In this document: positions 1 through 6,081 of the stretch, one piece after another
Position numbering within the stretch: the first letter of the stretch is position 1
Layout of the letters: each line of letters opens with the position of its first letter
Source of the DNA: an uncultured Dermatophilus sp.
Lineage (GTDB): Bacteria; Actinomycetota; Actinomycetes; Actinomycetales; Dermatophilaceae
Assembly (NCBI GenBank): GCA_945876925.1
Contig: CAMCQD010000063.1
Coordinates: 1 to 8,090 of the forward strand
Direction: 5' to 3'
Length of the DNA stretch: 8,090 nucleotides
Notes under the pieces: generated by a model
Database searches by the model: none
Seen by the model: only the letters and a program-made list of their open reading frames with translations
What the model was told of the DNA's origin: nothing
Translations under genes and position numbers: made by a program

Positions 1-301
1 GAACGCCAGCTCGGTGAACGTCCTGCCGGTCACCGTCCCCGCCAGGGGCTCGCTCGCGCTGGCCGCCCCCGAGCGTCCCGGGATGGTGCTGCCCGCAGTC
101 AGCGAGCCCGCCGGCGCCTACGTGCAGCTCAACCTCACCTCCTCGCAGGGCGAGACCACGGTGAACGCGCCGGTCCTGCCCCCTGCGGGCCACTACCAGC
201 GGTACGCGCCCGCCGGGACGGTGATCACCCCGTCGCCAGCGGCCACCCCGTCTCCTGGAGCCACGCAGACGCAGGCACCCTCAGCCGGCCCGGCCAGCTG
301 A
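1..301 (+). CDS. C-terminal part of a probable secreted protein or lipoprotein (partial, runs off the window start)
   Basis: The frame is open from base 2 to a TGA at 299-301, so the 5' end lies outside the window and the internal GTG at 14 is probably not the start. The visible ~99 residues form a beta-rich stretch (VPARGSLAL, then ETTVNAPVLPPAGHY) that resembles the end of PCuAC/DUF461-like extracytoplasmic domains of actinomycetes. A low-complexity tail rich in Pro, Thr, Ser and Ala with two TPSP units follows. Such tails are common in exported proteins. No signal peptide or lipobox can be seen because the N-terminus is missing. It is convergent with regX3. The coding call is well supported by frame and GC3; the family assignment is an inference from pattern only, and a metal-chaperone role should not be assumed. 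Confidence 0.6.
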   Translation, partial: NASSVNVLPVTVPARGSLALAAPERPGMVLPAVSEPAGAYVQLNLTSSQGETTVNAPVLPPAGHYQRYAPAGTVITPSPAATPSPGATQTQAPSAGPAS

Positions 302-311
302 GGCCTCCGGG

Positions 312-361
312 CTTCCCGGCGCTCAGGGCCCGCAGGCCGACGCGGCCAGCGCGCCGGGAGG
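312..361. terminator. Hairpin between convergent genes, possible bidirectional terminator
   Basis: A perfect 9-bp stem (TCCCGGCGC at 314-322 pairing with GCGCCGGGA at 351-359) extends outward by one wobble and one G-C pair. It encloses a smaller GGCCG/CGGCC hairpin (335-339/343-347). It occupies most of the 65-bp gap between the convergent partial gene and regX3. There is no T-tract, which is usual for high-GC actinobacterial terminators. The role is inferred from position. Confidence 0.45.
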
Positions 362-366
362 CGCCC

Positions 367-1053
367 TCAGCCGCCCGGCTCGAACTTGTAGCCCAGGCCG
401 CGCACGGTGACGATGAACACCGGCCGCCCGGGATCCGGCTCGATCTTCGCCCGGAGCCGCTTGATGTGCACGTCCAGGGTCTTCGTGTCCCCGACGTAGT
501 CGCTTCCCCAGACCCGGTCGATGAGCTGCATCCGGGTCAGCACCCGCCCGCTAGTGCGCAGCAGCATCTCCAGCAGCTCGAATTCCTTGAGCGGCAGCGG
601 CACCGGGGTCCCGCCGATTTCGACGACGTGCCGTTCTACGTCCATGATCACCGGACCGGCGGCCAGAGTGCTCACGGCCGGCCCGGCAGGCTCCTGATGA
701 CGCCGCAGCACCGCCTTGACCCGGGCCAGCAGCTCACGGCTCGAATACGGTTTGGTGACGTAATCATCGGCCCCGATCTCCAGGCCGACGACCTTGTCGA
801 TCTCGCTGTCCTTGGCGGTCAGCATGATGATCGGCACCGGCGACTTCGCGCGGATCTGGCGGCACACGTCCACCCCGGGCAGGCCCGGCAGCATGAGGTC
901 AAGCAGCACCAGATCGGGCCGGGCCCGGTCGAACTGAGCCAGCGCCGCCAGGCCGTCCCCGGCCAGGACGACCTCGTAGCCTTCCTTGCGCAGCAGATAC
1001 GACAGCGGGTCCGAGAACGATTCCTCGTCCTCGACTAAGAGGATGCGAGTCAT
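367..1053 (-). CDS. regX3: Phosphate-responsive response regulator RegX3 (OmpR/PhoB family)
   Basis: This 228-residue DNA-binding response regulator is the output half of the SenX3-RegX3 pair (called PhoP in Streptomyces), which activates phosphate-scavenging genes when phosphate is scarce. The N-terminal receiver domain (about 1-120) shows the acidic pocket E8/D9, phospho-acceptor D52 in LLDLMLPG, T79 in MLTAKD and K101 in TKPY. The C-terminal winged helix (about 131-226) has the recognition-helix region TKTLDVHIKRLRAKIE and the closing hairpin VRGLGYKFEP. All key residues are present. The ATG at 1053 overlaps the senX3 stop as ATGA, which implies translational coupling. A GGAAGG-like Shine-Dalgarno lies about 7 nt upstream of that ATG. 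Length and start fit the family. Assignment to RegX3 rather than another OmpR regulator rests on the sequence pattern plus the adjoining senX3 and phoU. Confidence 0.93.
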   Translation of the reverse strand: MTRILLVEDEESFSDPLSYLLRKEGYEVVLAGDGLAALAQFDRARPDLVLLDLMLPGLPGVDVCRQIRAKSPVPIIMLTAKDSEIDKVVGLEIGADDYVTKPYSSRELLARVKAVLRRHQEPAGPAVSTLAAGPVIMDVERHVVEIGGTPVPLPLKEFELLEMLLRTSGRVLTRMQLIDRVWGSDYVGDTKTLDVHIKRLRAKIEPDPGRPVFIVTVRGLGYKFEPGG

Positions 1054-2372
1054 GCGGTGTCCTTCCCTTCGTCGTCCCGTCCGGCCGCCGCCAGGTCATT
1101 CTCGCCGCCTTCCCAGGGCGCTTCCCCCGCGGGCACCCCGCCAGCGCCGCCGGCGCGCTCCTCCAGCGGCGGCGGGACGGGGAGCCGCATGGTGAACGTC
1201 GACCCCTCCCCCAGGACGCTCCACACCTTGACCTCGCCGCCGTGATTGCTGCACACGTGCTTGACGATGGCCAGGCCCAGCCCGGTGCCGCCGGTGGCCC
1301 GCGAGCGGGCCCGGTCCACCCGGTAGAAACGCTCGAAGATGCGTTCGAGGTCTTCCGGGGCCATCCCCTGCCCCTGGTCGGCGACCGCGACCTCGGCGAC
1401 CCCGTCGCGGCGGCGCACGGTCACGGCGACCCGGGTGTGATCGGCCGAGTAGTTGATCGCATTGCTCAGCAGATTGCCCACGGCGATGACGAGCATCTGC
1501 TCATCGCCGAGCACGAAGGCCCGCTCGTCCAGTTCGGTGACGATCGTGATGCCGCGCGATTCGGACAAGGTCGCCACCGAGTCGATCGCCTCGCGGACCA
1601 CGGCGGGCAGGCTCACCCGGGCCGGGTCGGTGATGGATTCGCTCGCCTGGATGCGGGACAGGTCGACGATGTCCTGCACGAGGCTGGCCAGCCGGTTGCT
1701 CTCCAGCAGGATCCGGCCGGCGAACCGGCTGACGGTCTGCGGGTCGTCGCTGGCGTCCAGCACAGCCTCGGCCAGCAGGGAGATGCCCCCGACCGGGGTC
1801 TTGAGCTCGTGGCTGACATTGGCGACGAAGTCACGGCGCACGTCCTCGACCCGCTGGGCGCGGGTGCGGTCGTCCACGAACAGCACGACGTAGCCACGCC
1901 CGAGCGGGGCGGCGCGCACCGAGGCGGCGATCCGGGCATGCTCGAACCGCTCCCGGGTGAGGCTCAGCTCGATCTCGTGAGTGATGCCGTTGCGGCGGGT
2001 CTGGCGCACGATCGGGCGGAGCTGCTCATGGACCAGGCCGTCGTCGCGGAGCAGCCCCATCACCGCCGCGGGGGGGCTGGCGCGCACGACGTTCCCGTCG
2101 GGGCCGGCGATCATCACGCACGAACGGCAGGCCCGGATGAGGCCGTCCAGGGCCGTGCTGGCGAACGCCGGCCCAGCGCCGGGCACGGGAGGATCCAGCG
2201 CGGCATCCGCCCCGGCCGGCCCCACCGGGGATGGTTGCGCGCCCAGGTGGTCCGGGGATGCGCCCGGCACGGGCCCGCCCGGGCGCGCCGCCCTCCGGCC
2301 GGGCACGCGTCCCAGGCCGAAGCCGGCGATCCCCCCGGCGAGGACGCACAGGGCCGCGATCATCACCTCCAC
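1050..2372 (-). CDS. senX3: Membrane sensor histidine kinase SenX3 (phosphate two-component system)
   Basis: This 440-residue kinase phosphorylates RegX3. The order is: one hydrophobic helix (about 3-21), an Ala/Pro/Gly-rich linker (about 25-70), a PAS-like domain (about 75-170), HisKA with the phospho-acceptor H188 in DFVANVSHELKTP, and HATPase_c. The ATPase domain has the N box (N300, N304, N307), G1 box ADQGQG (331-336) and G2 box GGTGLGL (361-367). A variable Gly/acidic tail follows residue 400. Only one membrane segment is seen, so sensing is probably cytoplasmic or membrane-proximal, or passes through PhoU. The GTG at 2372 is chosen because a TAGGCT box sits exactly 6 nt upstream, which suggests a leaderless mRNA. 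The ATG at 2363 is a weaker start because GGAGG lies only 2 nt before it. The PAS domain opens with a C82/C85 pair. The stop overlaps the regX3 start. Confidence 0.92.
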   Translation of the reverse strand: MEVMIAALCVLAGGIAGFGLGRVPGRRAARPGGPVPGASPDHLGAQPSPVGPAGADAALDPPVPGAGPAFASTALDGLIRACRSCVMIAGPDGNVVRASPPAAVMGLLRDDGLVHEQLRPIVRQTRRNGITHEIELSLTRERFEHARIAASVRAAPLGRGYVVLFVDDRTRAQRVEDVRRDFVANVSHELKTPVGGISLLAEAVLDASDDPQTVSRFAGRILLESNRLASLVQDIVDLSRIQASESITDPARVSLPAVVREAIDSVATLSESRGITIVTELDERAFVLGDEQMLVIAVGNLLSNAINYSADHTRVAVTVRRRDGVAEVAVADQGQGMAPEDLERIFERFYRVDRARSRATGGTGLGLAIVKHVCSNHGGEVKVWSVLGEGSTFTMRLPVPPPLEERAGGAGGVPAGEAPWEGGENDLAAAGRDDEGKDTA

Positions 2373-2378
2373 ACCGCC

Positions 2379-2384
2379 AGCCTA
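2379..2384 (-). promoter_or_regulatory. Putative -10 box of senX3 giving a leaderless transcript
   Basis: On the minus strand TAGGCT (TANNNT type) is followed by six bases and then the GTG start at 2372. If the last T is at -7, transcription would begin exactly at the G of GTG. No consensus -35 is seen. The pattern is read directly; promoter activity is inferred. Confidence 0.55.
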
Positions 2385-2385
2385 G

Positions 2386-2415
2386 GCTCCCGGGCCAGGC
2401 GGCGTGCCCGGGAGC
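2386..2415. repeat. 10-bp inverted repeat over the expected -35 region of senX3
   Basis: GCTCCCGGGC (2386-2395) and GCCCGGGAGC (2406-2415) are perfect reverse complements with a 10-nt spacer. The dyad begins two bases upstream of the senX3 -10 box and covers its spacer and -35 zone, so it is placed like an operator. It does not resemble the GTTCACC-type PHO repeats, so its binder is unknown. Confidence 0.5.
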
Positions 2416-2420
2416 GGTCA

Positions 2421-2456
2421 GCCCGCCAGCGAGTGTCGTGACGCCGGCTGGCGCGC
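2421..2456. repeat. Weaker inverted repeat, middle of three dyads in the senX3/phoU gap
   Basis: CGCCAGC (2424-2430) and GCTGGCG (2447-2453) pair perfectly. After one mismatch, two further base pairs extend the stem to 2421 and 2456. Alone it could be a chance match in GC-rich DNA. It is listed because it lies in register between two stronger dyads. Confidence 0.3.
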
Positions 2457-2467
2457 CCGGGCGGGCG

Positions 2468-2505
2468 GGCGGCTTCCCCGCCGCGGACCCGCCGGGGAAG
2501 CCGCC
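2468..2505. repeat. Perfect 13-bp inverted repeat between the senX3 and phoU promoters
   Basis: GGCGGCTTCCCCG (2468-2480) is exactly complementary to CGGGGAAGCCGCC (2493-2505), with a 12-nt spacer. It is not followed by a T-tract on either strand. It sits between inferred promoters facing away from it, so it is unlikely to terminate either gene. It could be a DNA-level regulator site, a terminator of an unseen transcript, or part of a longer phoU leader. Confidence 0.6.
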
Positions 2506-2534
2506 TTGCGGCACCGGCATTCAGGGCGCCACCA

Positions 2535-2562
2535 GGTGACATGCGGATAGGCGCGTTATGGT
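2535..2562 (+). promoter_or_regulatory. Putative phoU promoter
   Basis: GGTGAC (2535-2540) and TATGGT (2557-2562) are separated by 16 bp, a fair match to the actinobacterial housekeeping sigma pattern. Transcription would begin near 2569, leaving a leader of about 53 nt before the phoU ATG. The -35 is imperfect, so this is a prediction only. Confidence 0.4.
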
Positions 2563-2605
2563 GCGGGTGACAAGCCCGCCCAGCCGCGTCCGCGGCACCC
2601 TACCC

Positions 2606-2611
2606 GAGGAG
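2606..2611 (+). promoter_or_regulatory. Ribosome binding site of phoU
   Basis: GAGGAG lies 10 nt before the ATG at 2622. It fixes that codon as the start and marks phoU as a leadered mRNA, unlike the inferred leaderless senX3 transcript on the other side of the gap. Confidence 0.7.
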
Positions 2612-2621
2612 CTGCCACCCC

Positions 2622-3284
2622 ATGCGCGCCGCCTTCCAGGAAGAACTCGATGCCATCACCGACGACCTGGTGGAGATGACCCGCCTGGCCGCCTCGGCGA
2701 TGACCCGCGCCACCACGGCGCTGCTGGACGCCGACCTCGCCCTCACCGAGAGCGTCATCGCCGCCGACGCCCGGATCGACGCCATCGAGAAGAAGATCAA
2801 CGTGGAGGCGGTCGACACCCTGGCCCGGCAGCAGCCGGTCGCCACTGACCTGCGCATCGTCGTCACCGCGCTGCGGATGGCGGCGAGCATCGAGCGGATG
2901 GGCGACCTGGCCGTGCACGTCGCCAAGGTGGCCCGGTTGCGGCACCCCGAGCAAGCGGTGCCGCCCGTCGCCCGGGCGATCTTCATCGAGATGAGCCAGG
3001 TCGCCAACCGACTGATCGCACAGGTCGGCTCGATCCTGGCCTCCAAGGACCTGGAGCGGGTCCGGGAGCTGGAGGTCGACGACGACCGTCTGGACGAACT
3101 GCACCGGGAGGTCTTCGACCTCATCACCAGCGACGACTTCGTGCACAACCGCCAGGTCGGGGTCGATCTGGCACTGCTGTCGCGGTACTACGAGCGGTTC
3201 GGCGACCATGCGGTGTCGGTCGGGGAGCAGGTGTCGTACCTGGTCACCGGCGAGCTCGTGCTGCACGGCCTCACCGGCGACTGA
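2622..3284 (+). CDS. phoU: Phosphate signalling protein PhoU
   Basis: PhoU links the state of the Pst phosphate transporter to the histidine kinase and keeps the Pho response off when phosphate is ample. The 220-residue protein is of normal length and all alpha-helical. It has two repeats of the metal-binding helix motif E-x3-D: ERMGDLAVHVAK (91-102) and ERFGDHAVSVGE (191-202). These sit 100 residues apart in the two three-helix halves. E91/D95 and E191/D195 are the expected metal ligands. The start at 2622 is supported by GAGGAG 10 nt upstream and by the typical N-terminus MRAAFQEELD. The gene diverges from senX3-regX3 and no pst genes are present in the window, so its partner transporter must be elsewhere. 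Divergent placement suggests shared control, presumably by RegX3. Confidence 0.93.
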   Translation: MRAAFQEELDAITDDLVEMTRLAASAMTRATTALLDADLALTESVIAADARIDAIEKKINVEAVDTLARQQPVATDLRIVVTALRMAASIERMGDLAVHVAKVARLRHPEQAVPPVARAIFIEMSQVANRLIAQVGSILASKDLERVRELEVDDDRLDELHREVFDLITSDDFVHNRQVGVDLALLSRYYERFGDHAVSVGEQVSYLVTGELVLHGLTGD

Positions 3285-3318
3285 CCGCCGGCTGCCCCAG
3301 GACGACGGGCACGAGGAA

Positions 3319-3353
3319 GCCCGGGGCGGCATCTCAGCGATGCTGCCCCGGGC
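3319..3353. terminator. Strong bidirectional terminator between phoU and gpmA
   Basis: A 14-bp stem (3319-3332 with 3340-3353, one G-U wobble) closes a 7-nt loop, and the core arms are GCCCGGGGC and GCCCCGGGC on the plus strand. It lies in the 110-bp gap between two convergent genes, where it can serve both. No T-tract follows, as is common in actinomycetes. Confidence 0.7.
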
Positions 3354-3394
3354 CTGAAAGCTCTTCTCAGCGGCCCCGGCTCAGGCCGCCAGGC

Positions 3395-4138
3395 TCACTT
3401 TCCCTGGTTGGCGACGGCCGCAGCGGCCGCAGCGGCCGCCTCCGGGTCGAGGTACTCCCCGCCGGGGACGATCGGTGTGAAGTCCTCGTCGAGACGGTAG
3501 ACCAGCGGCATGCCGGTGGGGATGTTCAGCCCGGCGATGTCGTCGTCGGAGATCCCGTCCAGGTGCTTGACCAGGGCGCGCAGCGAGTTGCCGTGCGCAG
3601 CCACGAGCACGACCTTGCCGGCCTTGAGGTCGGGGATGATGTCAGACTCCCAGTACGGGACCATCCGCTCCACGACGTCCTTGAGGCACTCGGTGACGGG
3701 CATCAGCTCGCCGAGATCGGCGTACCGCGGGTCACCGGCCTGGGTGAACTCGTTGTCGTCCGCGATCGGCGGGGGCGGGGTGTCGTACGACCGGCGCCAC
3801 AGCATGAACTGCTCTTCGCCGTACTGCTCCTTGGTCTGCTTCTTGTTCTTACCCTGCAGGTCGCCGTAGTGCCGCTCGTTGAGCCGCCAGTGCCGCTTGA
3901 CCGGGATCCAGTGCCGGTCGGCGGCGTCCAGGGCAGCGTTCGCGGTGTTGATGGCGCGCCGCAGCAGCGACGTGTGCACGATATCGGGCAGTACACCCGC
4001 TTCCTTGAGCTGCCTGCCACCGGCGACCGCCTCAGAGCGGCCCTTGCCGGACAGCTCGACATCGACCCATCCGGTGAAGAGGTTCTTGGCGTTCCACTCG
4101 CTCTCGCCGTGGCGGAGCAACACAAGGGTGTAGGTCAT
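3395..4138 (-). CDS. gpmA: 2,3-bisphosphoglycerate-dependent phosphoglycerate mutase
   Basis: This cytosolic glycolytic enzyme interconverts 3- and 2-phosphoglycerate. The 247-residue protein has the histidine phosphatase signature LVLLRHGESEWN with phospho-acceptor H10, the phosphate-binding arginine in the LLRRA stretch (60-61), the acid E88 in LNERHYGDLQGKNK, and the second histidine H182 in AAHGNSLRAL. The YGDLQGKNK segment and the length match the dPGM (GpmA) class rather than small cobalamin-type phosphatases. The C-terminus ends in eight consecutive alanines (234-241) before VANQGK, encoded by a short 9-bp tandem repeat. The ATG at 4138 overlaps the upstream stop as ATGA and has no strong Shine-Dalgarno of its own. 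Translation is therefore probably coupled to the YbjN-family gene. It ends opposite phoU at a shared hairpin. Confidence 0.96.
   Translation of the reverse strand: MTYTLVLLRHGESEWNAKNLFTGWVDVELSGKGRSEAVAGGRQLKEAGVLPDIVHTSLLRRAINTANAALDAADRHWIPVKRHWRLNERHYGDLQGKNKKQTKEQYGEEQFMLWRRSYDTPPPPIADDNEFTQAGDPRYADLGELMPVTECLKDVVERMVPYWESDIIPDLKAGKVVLVAAHGNSLRALVKHLDGISDDDIAGLNIPTGMPLVYRLDEDFTPIVPGGEYLDPEAAAAAAAAVANQGK
3416..3439 (-). repeat. Short tandem repeat encoding a poly-alanine tract at the GpmA C-terminus
   Basis: The plus strand carries GGCCGCAGC twice (3416-3424 and 3425-3433) followed by a partial third unit. Read on the minus strand it gives eight alanine codons. The repeat could expand or contract in steps of three residues without breaking the frame. 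Confidence 0.7.
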
Positions 4139-4740
4139 GGGCCCACTCTAGGAGAACCGGACTCCTCATGGGCGCGGGAGGCGGTATCCGCCGGGCCGGA
4201 GTGCTGCGGATCATCCTGCAGGCCCGCTCCGGGCACGTCGAGCAGATGCCGGAAGGCCTCCAGGCTGCGCAGCGACTCCCGCCGGGCGGTGCGCCAGGCC
4301 CACTCCCGCTGCATCGAGGTGAGGAACCCGAGCGCGAGCAGTTCGTTGAACGCCCCGTCGGACGCCTCGAGCACGAGGCCCAGGACGCTGTCGAGCTGAT
4401 CGACGTCCAGTGCCCGCAGCGGGATCCGCCCGGTGACGTAGACGTCGCCGGTGGCGTCGATGGCGTACGCCAGGCCCGGCATGCGCAGATTGCGCCGCAG
4501 CAGGTAGGTGTACACCTCGGCGTGGTTCTCATCGGGATTGCGGATGACGAACGCCGTGATGGTCACGTCGTGCTCCCCCACGAGCAGGGAGCAGACCGTG
4601 CGTAGCTTGGCGTCCCCGGGCAGCACGACGACGAGCTCGCCCTTGCGGCCGCCGCGTTCGACCTCCAGTCCCTGCGCGCGGGCGAACTGGCAGATGAGCG
4701 CCGTTGCCTCGCCGCCGGAATCCGCACGGCCCTGGGTCAT
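4135..4740 (-). CDS. YbjN domain-containing protein
   Basis: This 201-residue cytosolic protein has no visible membrane segment. It matches the actinobacterial YbjN family, which adopts a type III secretion chaperone-like fold and has no established biochemical function. Recognisable parts are the strand GELVVVLPG (about 34-42), the central RRNLRMPGLAYAIDATGDVYVTG (about 82-104) and the C-terminal FLTSMQREWAWR...SLRSLEAFRHLL (about 139-168). A disordered Gly/Ser/Pro tail follows. I chose the ATG at 4740 because GGAGG (4747-4751 on the plus strand) lies 6 nt upstream; a GTG at 4758 would add six residues but has no such signal. It sits 48 nt downstream of mshA and overlaps gpmA by 4 nt. A TAGTCT box at the mshA stop might be an internal promoter, but the evidence is weak. 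The M. tuberculosis equivalent is Rv0487. Confidence 0.82.
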   Translation of the reverse strand: MTQGRADSGGEATALICQFARAQGLEVERGGRKGELVVVLPGDAKLRTVCSLLVGEHDVTITAFVIRNPDENHAEVYTYLLRRNLRMPGLAYAIDATGDVYVTGRIPLRALDVDQLDSVLGLVLEASDGAFNELLALGFLTSMQREWAWRTARRESLRSLEAFRHLLDVPGAGLQDDPQHSGPADTASRAHEESGSPRVGP

Positions 4741-4746
4741 GTCGCA

Positions 4747-4751
4747 CCTCC
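4747..4751 (-). promoter_or_regulatory. Ribosome binding site deciding the start of the YbjN-family gene
   Basis: GGAGGTG on the minus strand sits with its GGAGG core 6 nt from the ATG at 4740. This favours that ATG over the GTG at 4758, which would place the site inside the coding region. Confidence 0.7.
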
Positions 4752-4788
4752 ACACCACTGGCGGATGCGAGCGGGACGGCCAGCAAGA

Positions 4789-6081
4789 CTACCGGCCGTT
4801 CCCCGCACGCCGATGACGTACCGCATCACGGTAGACCGAGAGCAGCCGCTCTGTCGTCGCGTGCCACCCGAATGTGGCCGCGTGAGCCACGCCCCGCTCG
4901 CCCATCCGGGCCCGGGCTGCGGGATCGTCCAGCAGCTTCTCCAGCGCGTCCGCCCAGTCGCCCGCTTCATGAGTGGGCACCAGCACGCCCCCGGAGACCG
5001 CCGTGGGAAGCCCGCCCACGGCGGCGGCGGCCACGGGCGTGCCGCAGGCCTGCGCCTCGATGGCGACGAGGCCGAAGGATTCGCTGTGCGAGGGCACGGC
5101 GACCAGATCGGCGCTGCGATACCACTGCGCCAGCTGCGATCGCGGCACCGGCGGCAGCCAGGTGAGCAGATCCGCGATCTGCAGCTCCCCGGCCAGGTCG
5201 AGCAGCAGGGAGGGCCGATCCCGGCCAGTGCCGCTGGGGCCGCCGAGCATGACCAGCCGTAACCGGCGCCGCAGGCCGGGGCGGCGGCGCACCAGCTCGG
5301 CCACGGAGTACAGCAGCAGGTCGGGGGCCTTGAGCGGCTGGATCCGCCCGGCGAAGAGGATGACCAGCGCCTCCGGCGGCAGCCCGGTGGCGGCGCGGGC
5401 ACGGGCCTGGTCGCCGGGGCTGAACAGCTCCAGATCGACCCCGGGCGGGACCACGACGACCTTCGCCGGGTCGGCACCGTACAGCTCGATGAGCTCGAAC
5501 CGCTCCACCTCGGTGCTGGCGATGAGCCGGTCGGCGATCATGACCACCTGCTCCTCGCCGATCTCGCGCACCATCGGCTCGGGCCGGTCCCCGGGAGCCC
5601 GCGAGCGGTTCTTCACCCTGCCCATGGTGTGCATGGTGTGCACCAGCGGCACGCCCCAGCGTTCCGCGACCAGCCAGCCCACCTGCCCGGACAGCCAGTA
5701 GTGCGAGTGCACCAGGTCGTAGAACCCCTCCGGCTGCCCGGCCACCTCGCGCATGATCCCGGCGGTGAAGGCGCACAGCTGAGCCGGGAGCTGCTCCTTA
5801 TCCAGGCCCTCGTACGGCCCGGCCACGATATGCCGCACGATCACCCCCGGGGCCAGCTCGACCGATTCGGGCAGCGCCGCAGTGGTGGCCCGGGTGAACA
5901 CGACCACCTCGATCCCCTTGCGGGCCAGGTTACGGGCCACCTCGACGACGTAGACGTTCAGCCCGCCGGCGTCGCCGGTACCCGGCTGCTCCAGCGGCGA
6001 GGTATGCAGCGATAGCATCGCGATCCGCTTGATGGCCACGTCCTGCCGGGGCACCCGCGGCCGGGTGACGGTGTCTTGCAC
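4789..6081 (-). CDS. mshA: D-inositol-3-phosphate glycosyltransferase MshA
   Basis: MshA makes the first committed step of mycothiol synthesis, joining N-acetylglucosamine from UDP-GlcNAc to 1L-myo-inositol 1-phosphate. This 430-residue GT4, GT-B fold enzyme shows the N-terminal acceptor loop LHTSPLEQPGTGDAGGLNVY (25-44), FTRAT (62-66), GPYEGLDK (88-95) and HSHYWLSGQVGWL (125-137). The UDP-sugar site has GRIQPLK (R246, K251) and the E-x7-E pair SESFGLVAIE (E334, E342). The match to mycobacterial MshA is clear along the whole length. The loop at about 360-372 looks a few residues shorter than usual. The GTG at 6081 is supported by GGAGG ending 10 nt upstream. It heads a probable mshA - YbjN - gpmA operon and diverges from the methyltransferase gene. 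Confidence 0.95.
   Translation of the reverse strand: MQDTVTRPRVPRQDVAIKRIAMLSLHTSPLEQPGTGDAGGLNVYVVEVARNLARKGIEVVVFTRATTAALPESVELAPGVIVRHIVAGPYEGLDKEQLPAQLCAFTAGIMREVAGQPEGFYDLVHSHYWLSGQVGWLVAERWGVPLVHTMHTMGRVKNRSRAPGDRPEPMVREIGEEQVVMIADRLIASTEVERFELIELYGADPAKVVVVPPGVDLELFSPGDQARARAATGLPPEALVILFAGRIQPLKAPDLLLYSVAELVRRRPGLRRRLRLVMLGGPSGTGRDRPSLLLDLAGELQIADLLTWLPPVPRSQLAQWYRSADLVAVPSHSESFGLVAIEAQACGTPVAAAAVGGLPTAVSGGVLVPTHEAGDWADALEKLLDDPAARARMGERGVAHAATFGWHATTERLLSVYRDAVRHRRAGNGR

Noticed and set aside
1242..2441. A 399-codon open frame on the plus strand opposite senX3
   Set aside because: It is antisense to a kinase with every expected motif. Its translation is a His/Asp/Gly-rich low-complexity string without a domain, typical of the opposite strand of GC-rich genes.
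2535..2571. Two GGTGAC copies upstream of phoU as a possible PHO box pair
   Set aside because: They are 31 bp apart, not the 11-bp register known for PhoP/RegX3 direct repeats, and match only five of seven bases of the reverse GTTCACC unit. RegX3 may still bind here but the sequence does not show it.
2556..3332. A 258-codon open frame on the minus strand opposite phoU
   Set aside because: It mirrors the phoU coding sequence, has a biased composition (Gly, His, Asp, Val) and no domain. PhoU on the plus strand is unambiguous and has a ribosome binding site.
3563..4399. A plus-strand open frame spanning gpmA and part of the YbjN-family gene
   Set aside because: It crosses the boundary of two well-supported genes on the other strand and contains no recognisable protein.
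4741..4758. GTG at 4758 as the start of the YbjN-family gene
   Set aside because: It would place a good GGAGG site inside the coding sequence, and that site is correctly spaced for the ATG at 4740.
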